Of a DNA stretch of 64,000 bases, positions 10,545-20,807 are shown piece by piece. Below the pieces are notes generated by a model. The model worked only from the letters and a program-made list of their open reading frames with translations. It did not search any database and was not told where the DNA came from. Every line of letters begins with the position of its first letter. Within the stretch, counting starts at the first letter, position 1. The stretch comes from Phytophthora colocasiae (lineage: Eukaryota > Oomycota > Peronosporomycetes > Peronosporales > Peronosporaceae), in the NCBI GenBank assembly GCA_018806915.1, contig JAGKQI010000084.1:496001-560000 (forward strand). The letters are read 5' to 3'. The translations under genes were made by a program, and so were the position numbers.

Positions 10545-11145
10545 ATGGAAGAACTTGGATGCCCTCCCCGTCGGATACACCAGGAACTGGCAAGTTTGCT
10601 GATGCTACTGCGGAGCTACATGTTACCAGTGGTTCATGACGTGATGCTACGGTTTTTCTTTGGAGATTTAACCGTGGGTTCACGGTCCTCCTTCCTGATA
10701 TCGCTCAACCCAACAATTCTGCAGTGCGTTCGACCAACTTGCCAAGCATTAGAGATGACGGAACATTGCTTTGTCTTGTGCCCTGCTTTACAACCGCTCT
10801 GGCGCCAGCTATGGTCATTCTAGTCACGATTCTTTAGAGCTGAATTGACTTGGAAAATATTGCTTTTCCCGAAGCCGCAGGACGTTTGCAAAAATTGGAG
10901 GAAGTATCAACAAGAGATACTACAGTACTCCTATGGAGAGTTCAGAATGCCGTAGCCTTTCATGCAACATGGAGACTTTGGAATGGCATACACTTTCGAA
11001 AAACAAAGGCACTACTGACAAATGTGGCGAATATCCAGTCGTCATATACAGGATGCATTATCAGTTTATTTACCAGCATGCGGATGAGCTCAACTGTGAC
11101 CGGAAAACTATCACGCTACTGATCCAAGAGTTAGGTTTTGATTGA
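10545..11145 (+). pseudogene. LINE-type retrotransposon 3' end remnant (zf-RVT-like)
   Basis: The frame holds VVHDVMLRFFFGDLTVGS, then CVRPTCQALEMTEHCFVLCPALQPLWRQLW, a Cys-Cys-His-Cys pattern like the zinc-binding domain found after LINE reverse transcriptases. A second frame continues RVQNAVAFHATWRLWNGIHFRKTKALLTNVANIQ. Several stops break the frame. A related fragment (HATWRLHNDIYFGET) occurs at 22310-22350. Confidence 0.55.
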
Positions 11146-11299
11146 TCTCCATTCGGAACGAATGTCCCAAATTTGGGTTGTCCATCAGTCACGGCAGAAC
11201 AGTGTATCTACAGCTATTGAATTAGCTTGGGATCGTTGCAAGTTAGTCCAAAGAGTTGTCCACATATCTAGCTAATCAAATAATTTTCCTTCCATTCCT

Positions 11300-11545
11300 C
11301 TGTGATAATAAACGTAAATTTCCACCGATCAACTCCAGCAAGCTCATGACCAACGAAACGGATTCGAATGGTGCTCCTTGATATCGCGAGAAACCACTGC
11401 GACGCCATCACCAATTCGACATTGACAACGACCGACACCTGGAATGACCACTTCAACGTCGTCGCCTTCCTTGACCCAGGCCCGACAGCGGACCAAATTA
11501 AAATGTGCTGATCTTTTACATAGCGTACTAAGGAAGCCTTACAGA
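11300..11545 (+). pseudogene. short fragment of the multicopy family, antisense relic
   Basis: Read on the minus strand, this matches copy B around 4480-4720: the DNA that in B encodes VRCRAWFKEGDDVEVVIPGVGRCRCRIGDG and, near 11280-11350, the ELIGGNLRL region. It has lost part of the middle and has no open frame of its own. It abuts the 3' end of the secreted-protein gene at 11548. Confidence 0.6.
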
Positions 11546-11547
11546 AC

Positions 11548-12066
11548 CTAGAGCCACCGTTTGTAGCCACTTCGGACCTCGTACGTGCAGGTTTCTTCGC
11601 CCGTAAGATAATTCTTCCGCTCGTATTTTACGTACAGCTCACCGGAGGGCAAATGCTCGTAATAAATCCCTCCAAAGTTGATCTTCACACTCTTGCCATC
11701 AGGTTGGTCGGCCTCTTTCCGCACTTGTTGGTTGAAACAGTCCTCATGAGGCAACACGCCCAGCATCTTGACAGTGTGACAACCACTGATGACGCAACCT
11801 GGTTGCGTATACGTCTCCAACTTGACGACTGCTGAGAGTTTAGGGGGACGATCGGCCACTTGCATGACGAGCTGTGCGTCCATCGAAATGTTCACAGGCT
11901 CCACAGTGTAGCCATATTTCACATGGTTCACACAGCCTACAGACCCGTTGGCACAGCGCTCGGCTGCGTGTGGGTCTAAGACCCACTGGAAAGAGGTCAG
12001 TTGGCGCAGGTTGGAGCCACTGCAGACAGCGACAAGCGACGATAGGAAGAGCAGGGGCAGCAACAT
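11548..12066 (-). CDS. small secreted protein, unknown function
   Basis: Intact frame of 172 codons with ATG at 12066-12064 and TAG at 11548-11550. The first 18 or so residues (MLLPLLFLSSLVAVCSGS) form a good signal peptide. The mature part has about six cysteines (for example CANGSVGCVNH, PGCVISGC, EETC), which suggests an extracellular protein with disulfides, and ends EVRSGYKRWL. I see no RXLR-EER or LFLAK motif, so it is not a canonical translocated effector. I do not recognise the family. A 16-bp inverted repeat lies just upstream of the start. Confidence 0.75.
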   Translation of the reverse strand: MLLPLLFLSSLVAVCSGSNLRQLTSFQWVLDPHAAERCANGSVGCVNHVKYGYTVEPVNISMDAQLVMQVADRPPKLSAVVKLETYTQPGCVISGCHTVKMLGVLPHEDCFNQQVRKEADQPDGKSVKINFGGIYYEHLPSGELYVKYERKNYLTGEETCTYEVRSGYKRWL

Positions 12067-12080
12067 TATTTCGGATTCGA

Positions 12081-12127
12081 AAGAAACAATTTTGTCAACA
12101 AAATTATGTTCGACAAAATTGTTTCTT
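12081..12127. repeat. 16-bp perfect inverted repeat upstream of the secreted-protein gene
   Basis: aagaaacaattttgtc at 12081-12096 is the exact reverse complement of 12112-12127, with a 15-nt spacer. It sits 15-61 bp upstream of the ATG at 12066, in the promoter or 5' leader. Confidence 0.85.
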
Positions 12128-13106
12128 GTTTGTGTTTAATTTTAAGCGAGCTGATTGGCTCACCGCACCATGTTCCCAAATGTCACGTTCTAATGTTATA
12201 CTCTGGCCGTGCATGTCGTACACGTGCGGACTCGCGTTATAAAAAAAAATGGTTTCTTTGCCCTGTGTCAAGCGGTCTTGCATGTGTGTGCTAAGTGTCA
12301 TTCGATCGGGGTGGCGCGTAGTCAAGCGGAGCGAAATTCACCCAACGTAAATTTCCACTTGCTGATATCATTGTAATATGCCTAACTTGCAGAAGGGTTT
12401 GCACCTGGGTACAAACATCCCACAGCAGCCAACGAGTGACAAAGATCCCAACGGAGACCTTGAAGTGGATCGCGGGAGCACCAATGGGGAAGACGCTCAT
12501 GAAGATGTGAGGGGACAGGCCCATGTTGAAGATACGACTGACTGGGATGCCAGACGAACGCAGTGAAGGACTGGACAGTCAGTTCTGAATTCGCCATGTG
12601 AAGTGGAGTTCCAAAAAGGTCAGCGAGAGCTGTTGAGAGACGAAGGGCAGTGTTGACTGTTGAAGGGCAGCGTAAGCTGTTGAAAGGGCAGCGTAAGCTG
12701 TTGAGGGACTGGACTACCAAGGCGGAACAGAGGGGCCAGTTGGATTCTCAGGCGAGGGCGTCTGTGGCAGCCAACAGCGGACAGTGGTTCGGTTGGTTCG
12801 GCCCGAAGCAGGTGGCACGGGATCTGAGGGACGACTGGAGGAGCTGTTTGCGCGTGGGAGTACAGGTGGTCCGTAAGGACACGAACGAGAAAGAGAAAGA
12901 GGAACGTAGTTATATTCATACGTTAATAAAAGTAGGCGAGTTCTTCGTTGACGAACGACGAACAAGCCGGCGCGGTGAACGCAGCCTGGAGACGACTAGT
13001 TGAGGTGAAAGCGTGTCCTTTGACACCCGATCCTTGGGGCACACCACCCAGCGCAGCACACGAGCAACGACCCACTGACTGGTAGTGAGAGGATAAACCT
13101 GTTACA
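12128..13106. other. no clear gene; open frames of retroelement-like character
   Basis: Plus-strand frames at 12378-12566 and 12650-13003 (LLKGQRKLLRDWTTKAEQRG, QWFGWFGPKQVARDLRDDW) are not recognisable as known proteins. A near-20-bp unit (agggcagcgtaagctgttga) is repeated about three times at 12645-12705. The AT-rich segment near 12235 could be a promoter element. This may be a decayed LTR or gag region. Confidence 0.3.
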
Positions 13107-13970
13107 TCATATACGGGAGGGGGGAGACTTTACAGCATAGCTACCATGGCAAGTGTGTGCAATGCAGAGCGAGGGAGAGCTGCGATGCCCAGCGGGGTAT
13201 GAAACATCAAGTGGTTGTTGTAGTAACGCATTAATATGTAGGAGGCAAAGAAACTTAGATGCCTTGCCAATTCCGGTAGGTTCCTCGCGACAGAGTTTGA
13301 GTTTAACAGACACGTCCAGGTCTGGTAGGCTAGACGCGTCCAGGTGTCGATACCAATCCCGCACACAGATCTCGACAAAATGGTGTCGCTAAATCCAGTA
13401 TTGTAACTACTCATCGAAGCGATTCTGAGTTTCGACGAAAGTGACGGAGTTCAGATCGACCTGCGAAGATTATTTACCGCTGGTGTTTCTATCATCAATC
13501 AACTCAGTCTTGGGCTGGGCAGTGCGAATCTTGTTGACATCTTTCTGGATCAAAGGCAGCAAGTGCCGATACAGGCACCATCACTCTTGCATTTCCATGT
13601 CATACTGGGACGTTTACAAGTCGTTTCCTTGTTTGTTTCTTCCTGTTTCATCGCCTTCAGCGTCTGTAGCGCTTCTTGGAATTGAGGCGAGGGGTCTGAC
13701 CATTCAAGTAACCTGCTCCAAGTAGCTTGCTAGTAGCTCCATAGACGGACACAATCAATCGTGGAAGATACCGAAGTTCACGTTTCAACGTTGTCTGCAT
13801 CAGGTTCGAGTATTGGTCCATGAACACTTCTTGGTTTACCTCTGCAAGCACTGTGAATATCTCAATCTCCTCTCGAATCTGCTTGAGTTGGTTCACGGTT
13901 TTCGCATTTACTTTTTCCAGACGAAGCATTAAATAATTCTGCTACTCTGAAATACCAAACATCCACTCGA
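13107..13970 (-). pseudogene. divergent degraded member of the F-box-like multicopy family
   Basis: The minus strand encodes LRLEKVNAKTVNQLKQIREEIEIFTVLAEVNQEVFMDQYSNLMQ (in parts) at 13780-13930, parallel to HLEEGNPQNVSQLNQIREAIELFIVLSIVDNKAFTEQF in copy B, followed by SVYGATSK. Further on (13107-13364), VRDWYRHLDASSLPDLDVSVKL and INALLQQPLDV plausibly match the CRDLAAGLV...INAGVLL part. Stops and frame changes show it is dead. The first half is secure; the second is weaker. Confidence 0.6.
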
Positions 13971-14033
13971 ATTGTACGTGCATCCCGCCCTGTGGCTGTT
14001 ATCCTGAAGCACATACCGGTGTAACGTAATCGT

Positions 14034-14546
14034 TTGGCATTATATCTTGGTCTTTGGATGCAGGCGAAAAGGTATTTTTCACAAGAGAGCCGAGGTCAGA
14101 ATCGGCATCAATTCTTATCGGCGTCGACAGCTCTAAATTTAGACCAGGCAAGCAGCTCACAGTCTCAGTCTCAACAGCCCATTTCCAGTTCTCCACTCGC
14201 CAGACCACAAGCCTCCCAGCGTCGCCACAATCTTTTCGGAGCGACTTTTGCCGAGGGCCCTTCCACCCGCCCAGCACAACTCCCACAATCGACACGCGGC
14301 CGTCAACGAACATCGACAATCCATCGACGAGTTTCGCTAGTGTCAACACAGCGCAGCAGACCAACCCCATCACAGACCAACGCTAGTACCGTAGTAGCTC
14401 GGAGTCCTCCGCCAGAACATCAAGTCACATACGTAGCATCGTATTCCGGGGAGGAGGATAACGATGATGTTGACCCTGTGAGTTCTCGTTTCACGGATCT
14501 GCTTAACCCACCGGCGACCGCTGTTATCCCAGCTTTGCTGGGATAA
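14034..14546 (+). CDS. hypothetical Ser/Gln/Pro-rich protein, 170 codons
   Basis: Open frame with low-complexity, disordered composition (SSSQSQSQQPISSSPLARPQ, RSRPTPSQTNASTVVARSPP) and an acidic patch SGEEDNDDVD near the end. Its stop lies within a hairpin module that recurs inverted at 34661-34703 at the edge of a tyrosine-recombinase retroelement, so this may be the gag-like or terminal part of a related element and not a host gene. Function unknown; whether it is expressed is unclear. Confidence 0.35.
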   Translation: MALYLGLWMQAKRYFSQESRGQNRHQFLSASTALNLDQASSSQSQSQQPISSSPLARPQASQRRHNLFGATFAEGPSTRPAQLPQSTRGRQRTSTIHRRVSLVSTQRSRPTPSQTNASTVVARSPPPEHQVTYVASYSGEEDNDDVDPVSSRFTDLLNPPATAVIPALLG

Positions 14547-14549
14547 GTT
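14505..14549 (+). repeat. hairpin module shared with 34661-34703 (inverted)
   Basis: The segment from ttaacccaccggcgaccg through a hairpin with a 10-bp stem (ttatcccagc, ttt loop, gctgggataa) occurs again, reverse-complemented, at 34661-34703 with one 3-nt difference. About 42 bp are shared. Confidence 0.85.
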
Positions 14550-14919
14550 TTATATAGAAATTTGTATGCTATGGGGGTAGGGAAATCAATGTTCCCATCG
14601 GTCTGGAGTGTCACCACCTGCTTTCGCTTACTTTTTGCTTATTGGTCAGTAGTATCCAATCAGAGTTGAGATAAGCTTCTAATAGTGAGGTCTGTCAATG
14701 GACTTGGCGAAAAAACCTTGTCGTAATTCGGAGTAGCCGCCCAAAATCACGAAAATAATCTCTACTTTTAGACTATCTATTACAAAAATTTATCCTCGGC
14801 ATCTATCCCCGCCCACTGGGCGGCGCCCAGTATGAGCACGCTGAGGAACATCTTCTCGCTGGAAAAGCGCAAGAAAATACGGCTGAGCCCCTGCGCTGTT
14901 TGAAGGCCGTGGACGACGT
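14550..14919. other. no gene seen
   Basis: AT-rich at first, then a mixed segment (14780-14920) leading into the acidic open frame of the next entry. No convincing coding frame. Confidence 0.4.
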
Positions 14920-16340
14920 TCACTGACGCTGGATGGAACAGACGCTCAAGGTCGCTATGACGACGGCAATGAAGAACTTGAGACGTCACGGAGCGAAGAA
15001 GAAGACGAGGAAAATGATGTGCAGTCCACGGAGGGAGAAGAACACTCGTACCGACGTGGACGACAAGCTATTCCTATGGATTCACCAGGTGATGATCTAC
15101 GTGGAGACCATTTGATGCTGGACGGGGAGGAGGACGGAGATTTGGCCAGACGCATGGCTGGAATTGGTGTGCAGAGATTGCGACGTTTAAGAGGGAGAAG
15201 AGGCTTCTTCCATTCAGATGCAGATACTCGCATCTTCCGATACAGATCTAGTGGGGGGGATTCTGCAGATAATTACACTGAGAAGACGCAAAAGAGAGGA
15301 CCATGATGTGTTCTGGACGGCGATTGGAGTATTGACGCTGCTGAGCTTCTTACTCATGAGCAGCATTACGATCTACTTGACGCAGACGGATTTCTTCGAG
15401 TCGCATCAGAACGATCTCTTTGGAACGACGGTGGATAATAGATTTACAGTTGTGGCGGAGGATGACGCACAGATCTTCTTGAAGAGTGGTAAGACGTACG
15501 TAGTGGAGAGTTGTTTTGCGGCATCAATTAATGTTGTGTGTTGTGACGCCCAGGATACTCTAATACCGCCTACTCGGAGGGAATGATCGCATTTGATGAT
15601 GGAGAGTTGAAAATCGGACGTCGCATTGATTCCGGAGACCAGCAGACATTTTATGGGGTGACTTTCTTCTCCAATGGCACTGTGACGTTCACAAACAGGG
15701 TGGATTGTAAGTGCACATGACATTTTCTTGTGTGCGTATTGCTTTGCTAACAGTTTGGTGTTACATCAGCTCCCATGATTGAGGCGGATTATTTGAGTGC
15801 CAGAAAGGGGGTTGTTTTCGATGATGGCACGATGATGACCACAGCTGCGAACAGTTCGGGCGGTGTGAAGGAGCAGGGCGACCTGAATCTCGTATCAAAA
15901 GCAGGAACTGTCATCACGAGCGCTGGTGGAAACTCCCTGCTTTTCGTCGATCCTGCTGGAACGGTGACAGTGGCCAACACCATCGCGGACGATCCTACAG
16001 CGGCCGGCATTACGCTTGACGGCACGCGCGGACTTATCAGCATTGGAGATGGAATGACGCTAAAGAACGACGGTAACGCAACGAGTTTGTCTTCTTCCCA
16101 GGACCTTTACCTGGATACGAGCACAATCTTCGTAGGTTCTGCTGGCGGCGGAAAAGTGCGGGTTTCGGTACCTAGTGGTGACACTACTGGAGATGATGGT
16201 GCACGAGCACTTGAGTCTGCGCAAGAAAGTGAGCGTCGGGTACAATCCTCGACGCTATTTGTCGTGTCAAGCTGGAGCGACGGTGAACATCTCTACAGTA
16301 GTCTCTGCCCAAGAGCGAACAGACAAAGAATATAAGAGAG
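14920..16340 (+). pseudogene. single-pass membrane protein gene with one intron, frameshifted
   Basis: An acidic N-terminal frame (14929-15290; EELETSRSEEEDEENDVQST, RRLRGRRGFFHSDADTRIFRY) is followed, in another frame, by a strong membrane segment FWTAIGVLTLLSFLLMSSITIYL at about 15312-15380 and then FRFTVVAEDDAQIFLKSGKTYVVES-like sequence. After another frame change comes GMIAFDDGELKIGRRIDSGDQQTFYGVTFFSNGT, a good GT-AG intron at 15707-15769 (63 nt, with a gctaac branch-like site) and a Gly/Thr/Asp-rich repeat-like exon (TTAANSSGG, GNSLLFVDPAGTVTVANT, DGTRGLISIGDGMTLKNDG). The protein would have a short cytoplasmic head, one membrane anchor and a beta-rich outer domain. At least two frameshifts plus a scrambled 3' end (16190-16510) mark it as broken, unless short introns explain the changes. 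Function unknown. Confidence 0.55.
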
Positions 16341-17068
16341 GACGAACGCTTTTACGTCCTGCTCGAGCGAAAAAAGCCACTACATCAACGTTGACAAGGA
16401 AACGTTGGCTCGGAGTGGAGAAACTAATGCTGCACCGGTTTCCTGTGGGGAGTGCAGTAGTAACGAGAAAATTTTGCTGTCAAGGGGTGGAGAATATGGC
16501 AGATCTATCTTAAAGCACACAGCGCTCTTTCATTGAGAGAAGACCCGGATAAGGAGGCTTTATCGAAGGCACGGTTGAAAGCCCTAGTGTTGGATATCTG
16601 GCTGGAGTTTCTCAAGGAAAGAGTCAGATAGATGATCATCAGAGCTACCTTTGTTGCTGGATCTCAAGCAGCAACGCAACCTGACAGCGAGGTTCTTGCA
16701 TGCGAGCGCGTCTCTCTTCACAATTTAAGCTTTTGAGTCGAGGTCGTACTTGCTCGAGTTGGAGATCGTAGAGGAATGTAGAGCGCAGTCGGAGATAGAC
16801 CTATAGCGACGGAGCAGCAGAGAAAAACATATAAAAAAGCGAAACACAACGACCTGCTTATTTATCCTTTAACTTTGAGATGACACGAACGTTGAGCATT
16901 AATCTACATGTATTTCTACTATCCTAGGTAAGTGTATTGCACGAGATCAGTTCACTATACTCGAGTCGGTAAACGCCAACCATAACACGTGCGTAGTACA
17001 TCGTACGTCTCCACATATTCTTCCGTGACCTATTGTCTTAAATCTCACGTGACCTCAACTGTCGCAGG
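16341..17068. other. no clear gene
   Basis: 16510-16630 shows a short helical frame (LKARLKALVLDIWLEFLKERVR-like) that may be a relic of the preceding gene. From 16700 to 17068 I see nothing protein-like. Confidence 0.35.
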
Positions 17069-17073
17069 GTGCA

Positions 17074-17379
17074 TCAGGTAGCTGTACTCGTCCATCGGCA
17101 ACGGAATGGGATGCCAAGGCGTACCCGCCGCAGGTGCTCGTCGACTGCACCAGTTTGCCAATTTACCGAAAAGCGATGGAGGCTCACACTTGTGAAATTG
17201 CCCTTGCTGAGGACAGCAACGCCTACCACAACTCCAGCCAATAATCCAGCCACAAACTGCATCGGCCCGAAGAAATATCCGTCTTTATAATTCCAGAGTG
17301 AATAGTGAAGTGTAGGCAACGTCAATTGCTCAACGTAGCGCTTGTGACGATTCATAGCAGCGTTGAAGTTGTTCACCAC
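17074..17379 (-). CDS. small hypothetical membrane protein
   Basis: Frame of 101 codons. It has one likely membrane segment, FFGPMQFVAGLLAGVVVGVAVLS, after a charged helical start (MNRHKRYVEQLTLPTLHYSLW). It is open to the edge of a possible exon and may be a fragment. Family not recognised. Confidence 0.3.
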   Translation of the reverse strand: MVNNFNAAMNRHKRYVEQLTLPTLHYSLWNYKDGYFFGPMQFVAGLLAGVVVGVAVLSKGNFTSVSLHRFSVNWQTGAVDEHLRRVRLGIPFRCRWTSTAT

Positions 17380-17640
17380 ATCTTTAGTCTTCCAGACTAG
17401 AATTGGAAGCCACAGAAGAGCTTACAGACGTAGAATCATCCAAGCCATTGGACTCCACTGCGATCTAGTGACAAAATCTGTATAAGTATAATTTTAAATG
17501 ATAAAAGACAACTTGACTTCAAAACTAGTACAGTAGGATAAACGGTATTTCTGAGAATTGGCCGAGACGTTTGAGAGACTTTGAGAGACCTCCGAGAATT
17601 ATCTATAAGGATAGAACATGACTACGTCTGAAAGAATTGG
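17380..17640. other. intergenic, nothing seen
   Basis: AT-rich spacer between the small membrane-protein frame and the P-loop gene. Confidence 0.4.
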
Positions 17641-17755
17641 GGATGCCACTTTCATTTTTTCCTGCATTGGTCCAACTACAACCGAGGTATGGATTGAGCT
17701 GGCGCGTGGAGGACGTGGCATTGTCCATCGTTCACGACTTTATTGACAACAAAAC

Positions 17756-18250
17756 ATGGTCCTATGGGTCGTGTGTTGTCGTGCTACGTGGTTGCCTGGA
17801 AGCGGGAAGACAAAGTTCGCCGAGATGCTTCGACGTGCGTTTGTAAATGCATTCGCAGAGGACACCGTGAGCAATGCACGGATCGTGCGTATATTCACCC
17901 CTCAGCAAGATGAATGGGGTGCATGGTGGTGTGATAGGAACATGCACGGCGTATTTAGAGCTGAGCTTCAAAGCGCCGAAGTGGTGATCGTTGACAGTTC
18001 GCACATTTCTCAAGTGGAATGGGAGTTCGTGGAGAGAATGGCAAATTCGTGTTGGAGCGATTGTGGACTTGAAGGGAAGACTTACGTGGTGAGTTTTCTT
18101 TGCGATGATTTCGAGCACGCGAAAAAATTAAATCAACGCGCGGATGACCCGCTACCAGATGAGTTGTTGTGCAACCTTTACCGTGATTTTCAAGCGGCGG
18201 AACCTGAGGTGGCTGAAGTAGCACATTTCTACACTGTTGTTCCTCAATAG
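17756..18250 (+). CDS. P-loop ATPase related to AAA_33 / N4BP2-like kinases
   Basis: Frame of 164 codons ending in TAG at 18248-18250. A Walker A motif, LPGSGKTKF, lies near residue 13. AEVVIVDSSH near residue 78 fits a Walker B-type strand followed by the (I/V)D.(S/T) signature of small P-loop kinases such as N4BP2-like proteins, and QVEWEFVERMA matches the helix that follows. Such proteins phosphorylate or bind small molecules or nucleic-acid ends; the substrate here is unknown. The start is uncertain: the track ATG lies close before the P-loop, and a different frame upstream (17641-17755; MPLSFFPALVQLQPRYGLSWRVEDVAL) looks protein-like, so an intron or frameshift near 17760 is possible. 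No mobile-element features inside. Confidence 0.6.
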   Translation: MVLWVVCCRATWLPGSGKTKFAEMLRRAFVNAFAEDTVSNARIVRIFTPQQDEWGAWWCDRNMHGVFRAELQSAEVVIVDSSHISQVEWEFVERMANSCWSDCGLEGKTYVVSFLCDDFEHAKKLNQRADDPLPDELLCNLYRDFQAAEPEVAEVAHFYTVVPQ

Positions 18251-18849
18251 CGTTGGAGACACGCAGTGCAACAATCTCCGGAAGTACGGCAATGTACTGT
18301 GACAACATTAATTTACATCGATGGCAGAACAACATTGACATTAAAAGACGTATTTATATTGAGTTTAGTAATGACGATGTCAACTCTTCACATAGCGTAT
18401 TTGCATACAAGACTTTATACTCTAACGCGTAGAGATATAGGCGTGAGCACACCACGTCAACTTGGTACGTCTATATGCCAGATTTAGTGCATGACGACTT
18501 GTGCTTGGACGACTTCTTCGCATGCCTCAACCTTGGTCTGACCAGCCGTCGTGGACGCCACTATGTTGTGCCTTTGGACGATGCGCCCTCGGCCCTGCAG
18601 GTATCGTCGCCATCTCGAATGACACCGTTGTCTTGCTGTTGACAGTTTGAAGCACAAAAAGTAGCATAAAATTCTAAAACCTATCTTGCGAAAGTAAACA
18701 CAGCATAAAATCTGCTTAAAAGGACGCGTTTAGTGACGATGTTGATCCGCCATCGATTCAAATATTTTTGTTGTCGTGCCGAAAGAAAGTAGATCCTTTC
18801 AACGCTCGCCATTGAATGACTGCCCGATCTAAATGTTTTGCCTGTACAT
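18251..18849. other. no clear gene
   Basis: A short plus-strand frame near 18497-18650 (LTSRRGRHYVVPLDDAPSALQV) looks protein-like but is isolated. The rest is AT-rich. Confidence 0.3.
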
Positions 18850-18959
18850 CTACGATTTATCTTTGGACCTTCCAACACCATGTCGATGATGTTTTACCAT
18901 TGACCTATCCAATACTACAGTAGTACTAAACTCGAGATATATAATAAGCACTGACGCCG

Positions 18960-19545
18960 TCACGCGGTGTTCTTCTCTGAGCTTCTCCTTCTCCAGATCG
19001 AGCAGGTGGCTCATGGCTTGTCGTAGCTGCTTCTCTTCTTCGTTCTTGGCCTCCAGCCCAATAGCAATGCGGTGCAAACGCACATCTTGCTCGAACCGAC
19101 AAAACCGAATCTTGTCGACGTTTGCCACATGCTCCCCAGACTTGTACGCACGTTCCAAGTGCTGTCGCTGAGAGGTCTCTCGCTGGCGTAGTTCCAGTAA
19201 GTGATTCTTCAGTGAGAGTTTATACCGGAGATACTGAGCTTGAGCCTTCGATGTTGCCTCGTGCTGCCTCGTTTTGGGAAGTAGAGGATAGAGAGACTTG
19301 GATGTATCACGTCGGGTGGTACGAGAAAAGGATGCTCGCTCAGGAGCGTGAGGATCCTCTCGTGCAACCTTCTTTTTTACTGGGTGTCAATTCATTGTCT
19401 TCTTCAGCCTCCTGGTGGTTGGCACTCTTTCGAGGAGTAACAGGCTTCTGGGCGGGAATGTTCTCGCTTGGTCGAGAATTCTCGCGATCTCCGACATCTT
19501 CAGCCGCAGCTTCGTCTTCTTTGTGCTCGGGAACAACTTATCATT
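18960..19545 (-). pseudogene. coiled-coil protein fragment, broken
   Basis: On the minus strand the frame TSKAQAQYLRYKLSLKNHLLELRQRETSQRQHLERAYKSGEHV (in parts), then RFCRFEQDVRLHRIAIGLEAKNEEEKQLRQAMSHLLDLEKEKLREEHR, reads as a real coiled-coil protein. Upstream, another frame gives EDVGDRENSRPSENIPAQKPVTPRKSANHQE, so at least one frameshift lies between. Similar repeat sequence (gtagtactaaactc) occurs on both sides, at 18915-18935 and 19570-19585, so the fragment seems truncated by or carried between repeat ends. Confidence 0.5.
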
Positions 19546-19689
19546 GACCTCTCAAATACTACTACTGTAGTACTAAACTCAAGGTAAGCACTACACCTTA
19601 AGCTGATCAGCTGACAGGGAATCGAAGCCGTCAGCAGCCACAAAGACTTTCCCTAGCGCAACTACACAGCAGAACGCCGGGCAGCGTAG

Positions 19690-20060
19690 CAGGTTAAAGC
19701 AGCATTGTGATGGTGTAGCGTAAGGGTTGCGTAGCAGAACGTCGAGCAGCGTACCAGGTAGAACAGCCTAGTAGGTAGGGCAGCGTAGCAGGTTATAGCA
19801 GCATTGTGACCAGTAGGGCTCCAGCAACGTAACGGGTAGCGTAGCAGATCGTCGACCAGCGTACCAGGTAGAACAGCCTAGTAGGTAGGGCAGCGTAGCA
19901 GGTTATAGCAGCATTGCGACCAGGTTCGAGTAGCGTAGCAGGTTATAGCAGCATTGTGACCAGTAGGGCTCAAGCAGCGTAACGGGTAGCGTAGCAGCCA
20001 GTAGAACGTCGAGTAGCGTAGCAGCCAGCAAAGGTCGAGCAGCGTAGTCAGCAATTTCGT
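19690..20060. repeat. tandem minisatellite in the left arm (about 110-bp period)
   Basis: Units such as gtaccaggtagaacagccta recur at 19751 and 19861 (period 110 bp), with shorter sub-repeats gcgtagcaggttatagcagc through the block. The inverted arm carries the same array at about 23330-23680. Confidence 0.75.
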
Positions 20061-20204
20061 GTAGTGCACGTCGAGCAGGGCGTCAGGACATTGGGTAATG
20101 GGGGACTTGAGGGGGGCTTGGTGAAATTGAAAATGAGGCTCCGCTTTGCGATTCTTACCGCGAGGATCGCGCACATGAGGTAGGCTAGAGCTTCAACTTG
20201 CTGG

Positions 20205-20460
20205 GCCAATTAGCACTCGTCATTTTTACGCTAGCGCCTCTTATTGGCGGAATCGTCAGAGCGAACCCGCCGGGGAAAAGCTTGGCTTGGAAAAGCGCGC
20301 GGAAACACGTATAGTGGGCCTTGCGACCGCGTAGGAATCATGTTGGCTTCAAGTTCAACCTCAACATATGATTACTATAATACCTACACTATACTATTGA
20401 TATTACTATACGTGGCGAAGAGTGCGTTTGTACTTGCGATAGTATGAACCCTGACAAGAA
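20205..20460 (-). repeat. LTR-like sequence inside the left arm (and 22935-23180 in the right arm)
   Basis: Read on the minus strand, the segment contains tatgttgaggttgaacttga and gccaacatgattcctacgcg, followed by a GC-rich block. This resembles oomycete copia LTRs as far as I can judge by eye. It is present in both arms, so it predates the inverted duplication. Confidence 0.35.
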
Positions 20461-20807
20461 AATGTCAACTGCGAAGAAACGTCGACTTGAGATTTCAATT
20501 ATCAGCGATGGTCTGCATTTCACTCACTTTCTGTAGTCCGCCATGGGGACGATGATTAAACGCAGTTGCAGTAGTTAGTGGTAGCTCACGGGTGGCACGA
20601 CCGTGCAGAAGCCGCCCGGAAAAATTGACCGTTTTGAAGTTGTTGCTAGAACTTCACAGCCGGCTACGAAAGCGCATTCAGGACGTGGGCACCCACGTTG
20701 AAGCTCCCAGTCCGGCTCGGCGTGGCTTTAGTGTCATAGACCTCTATCGATGATACCGCAGCCAAGACTGCTGCCTCATGTTGTGAGGATGTTTAACTTT
20801 ATCGATG

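Noticed and set aside
11548..12066. NLRQL near the start of the secreted protein as an RXLR motif
   Set aside because: It does not fit R-x-L-R and has no EER after it; the protein is Cys-rich and likely apoplastic.
19690..20060. Protein encoded by the 98-residue frame in both arms of the foldback element
   Set aside because: Much of the frame is satellite DNA, so the open frame is a by-product of repetition.
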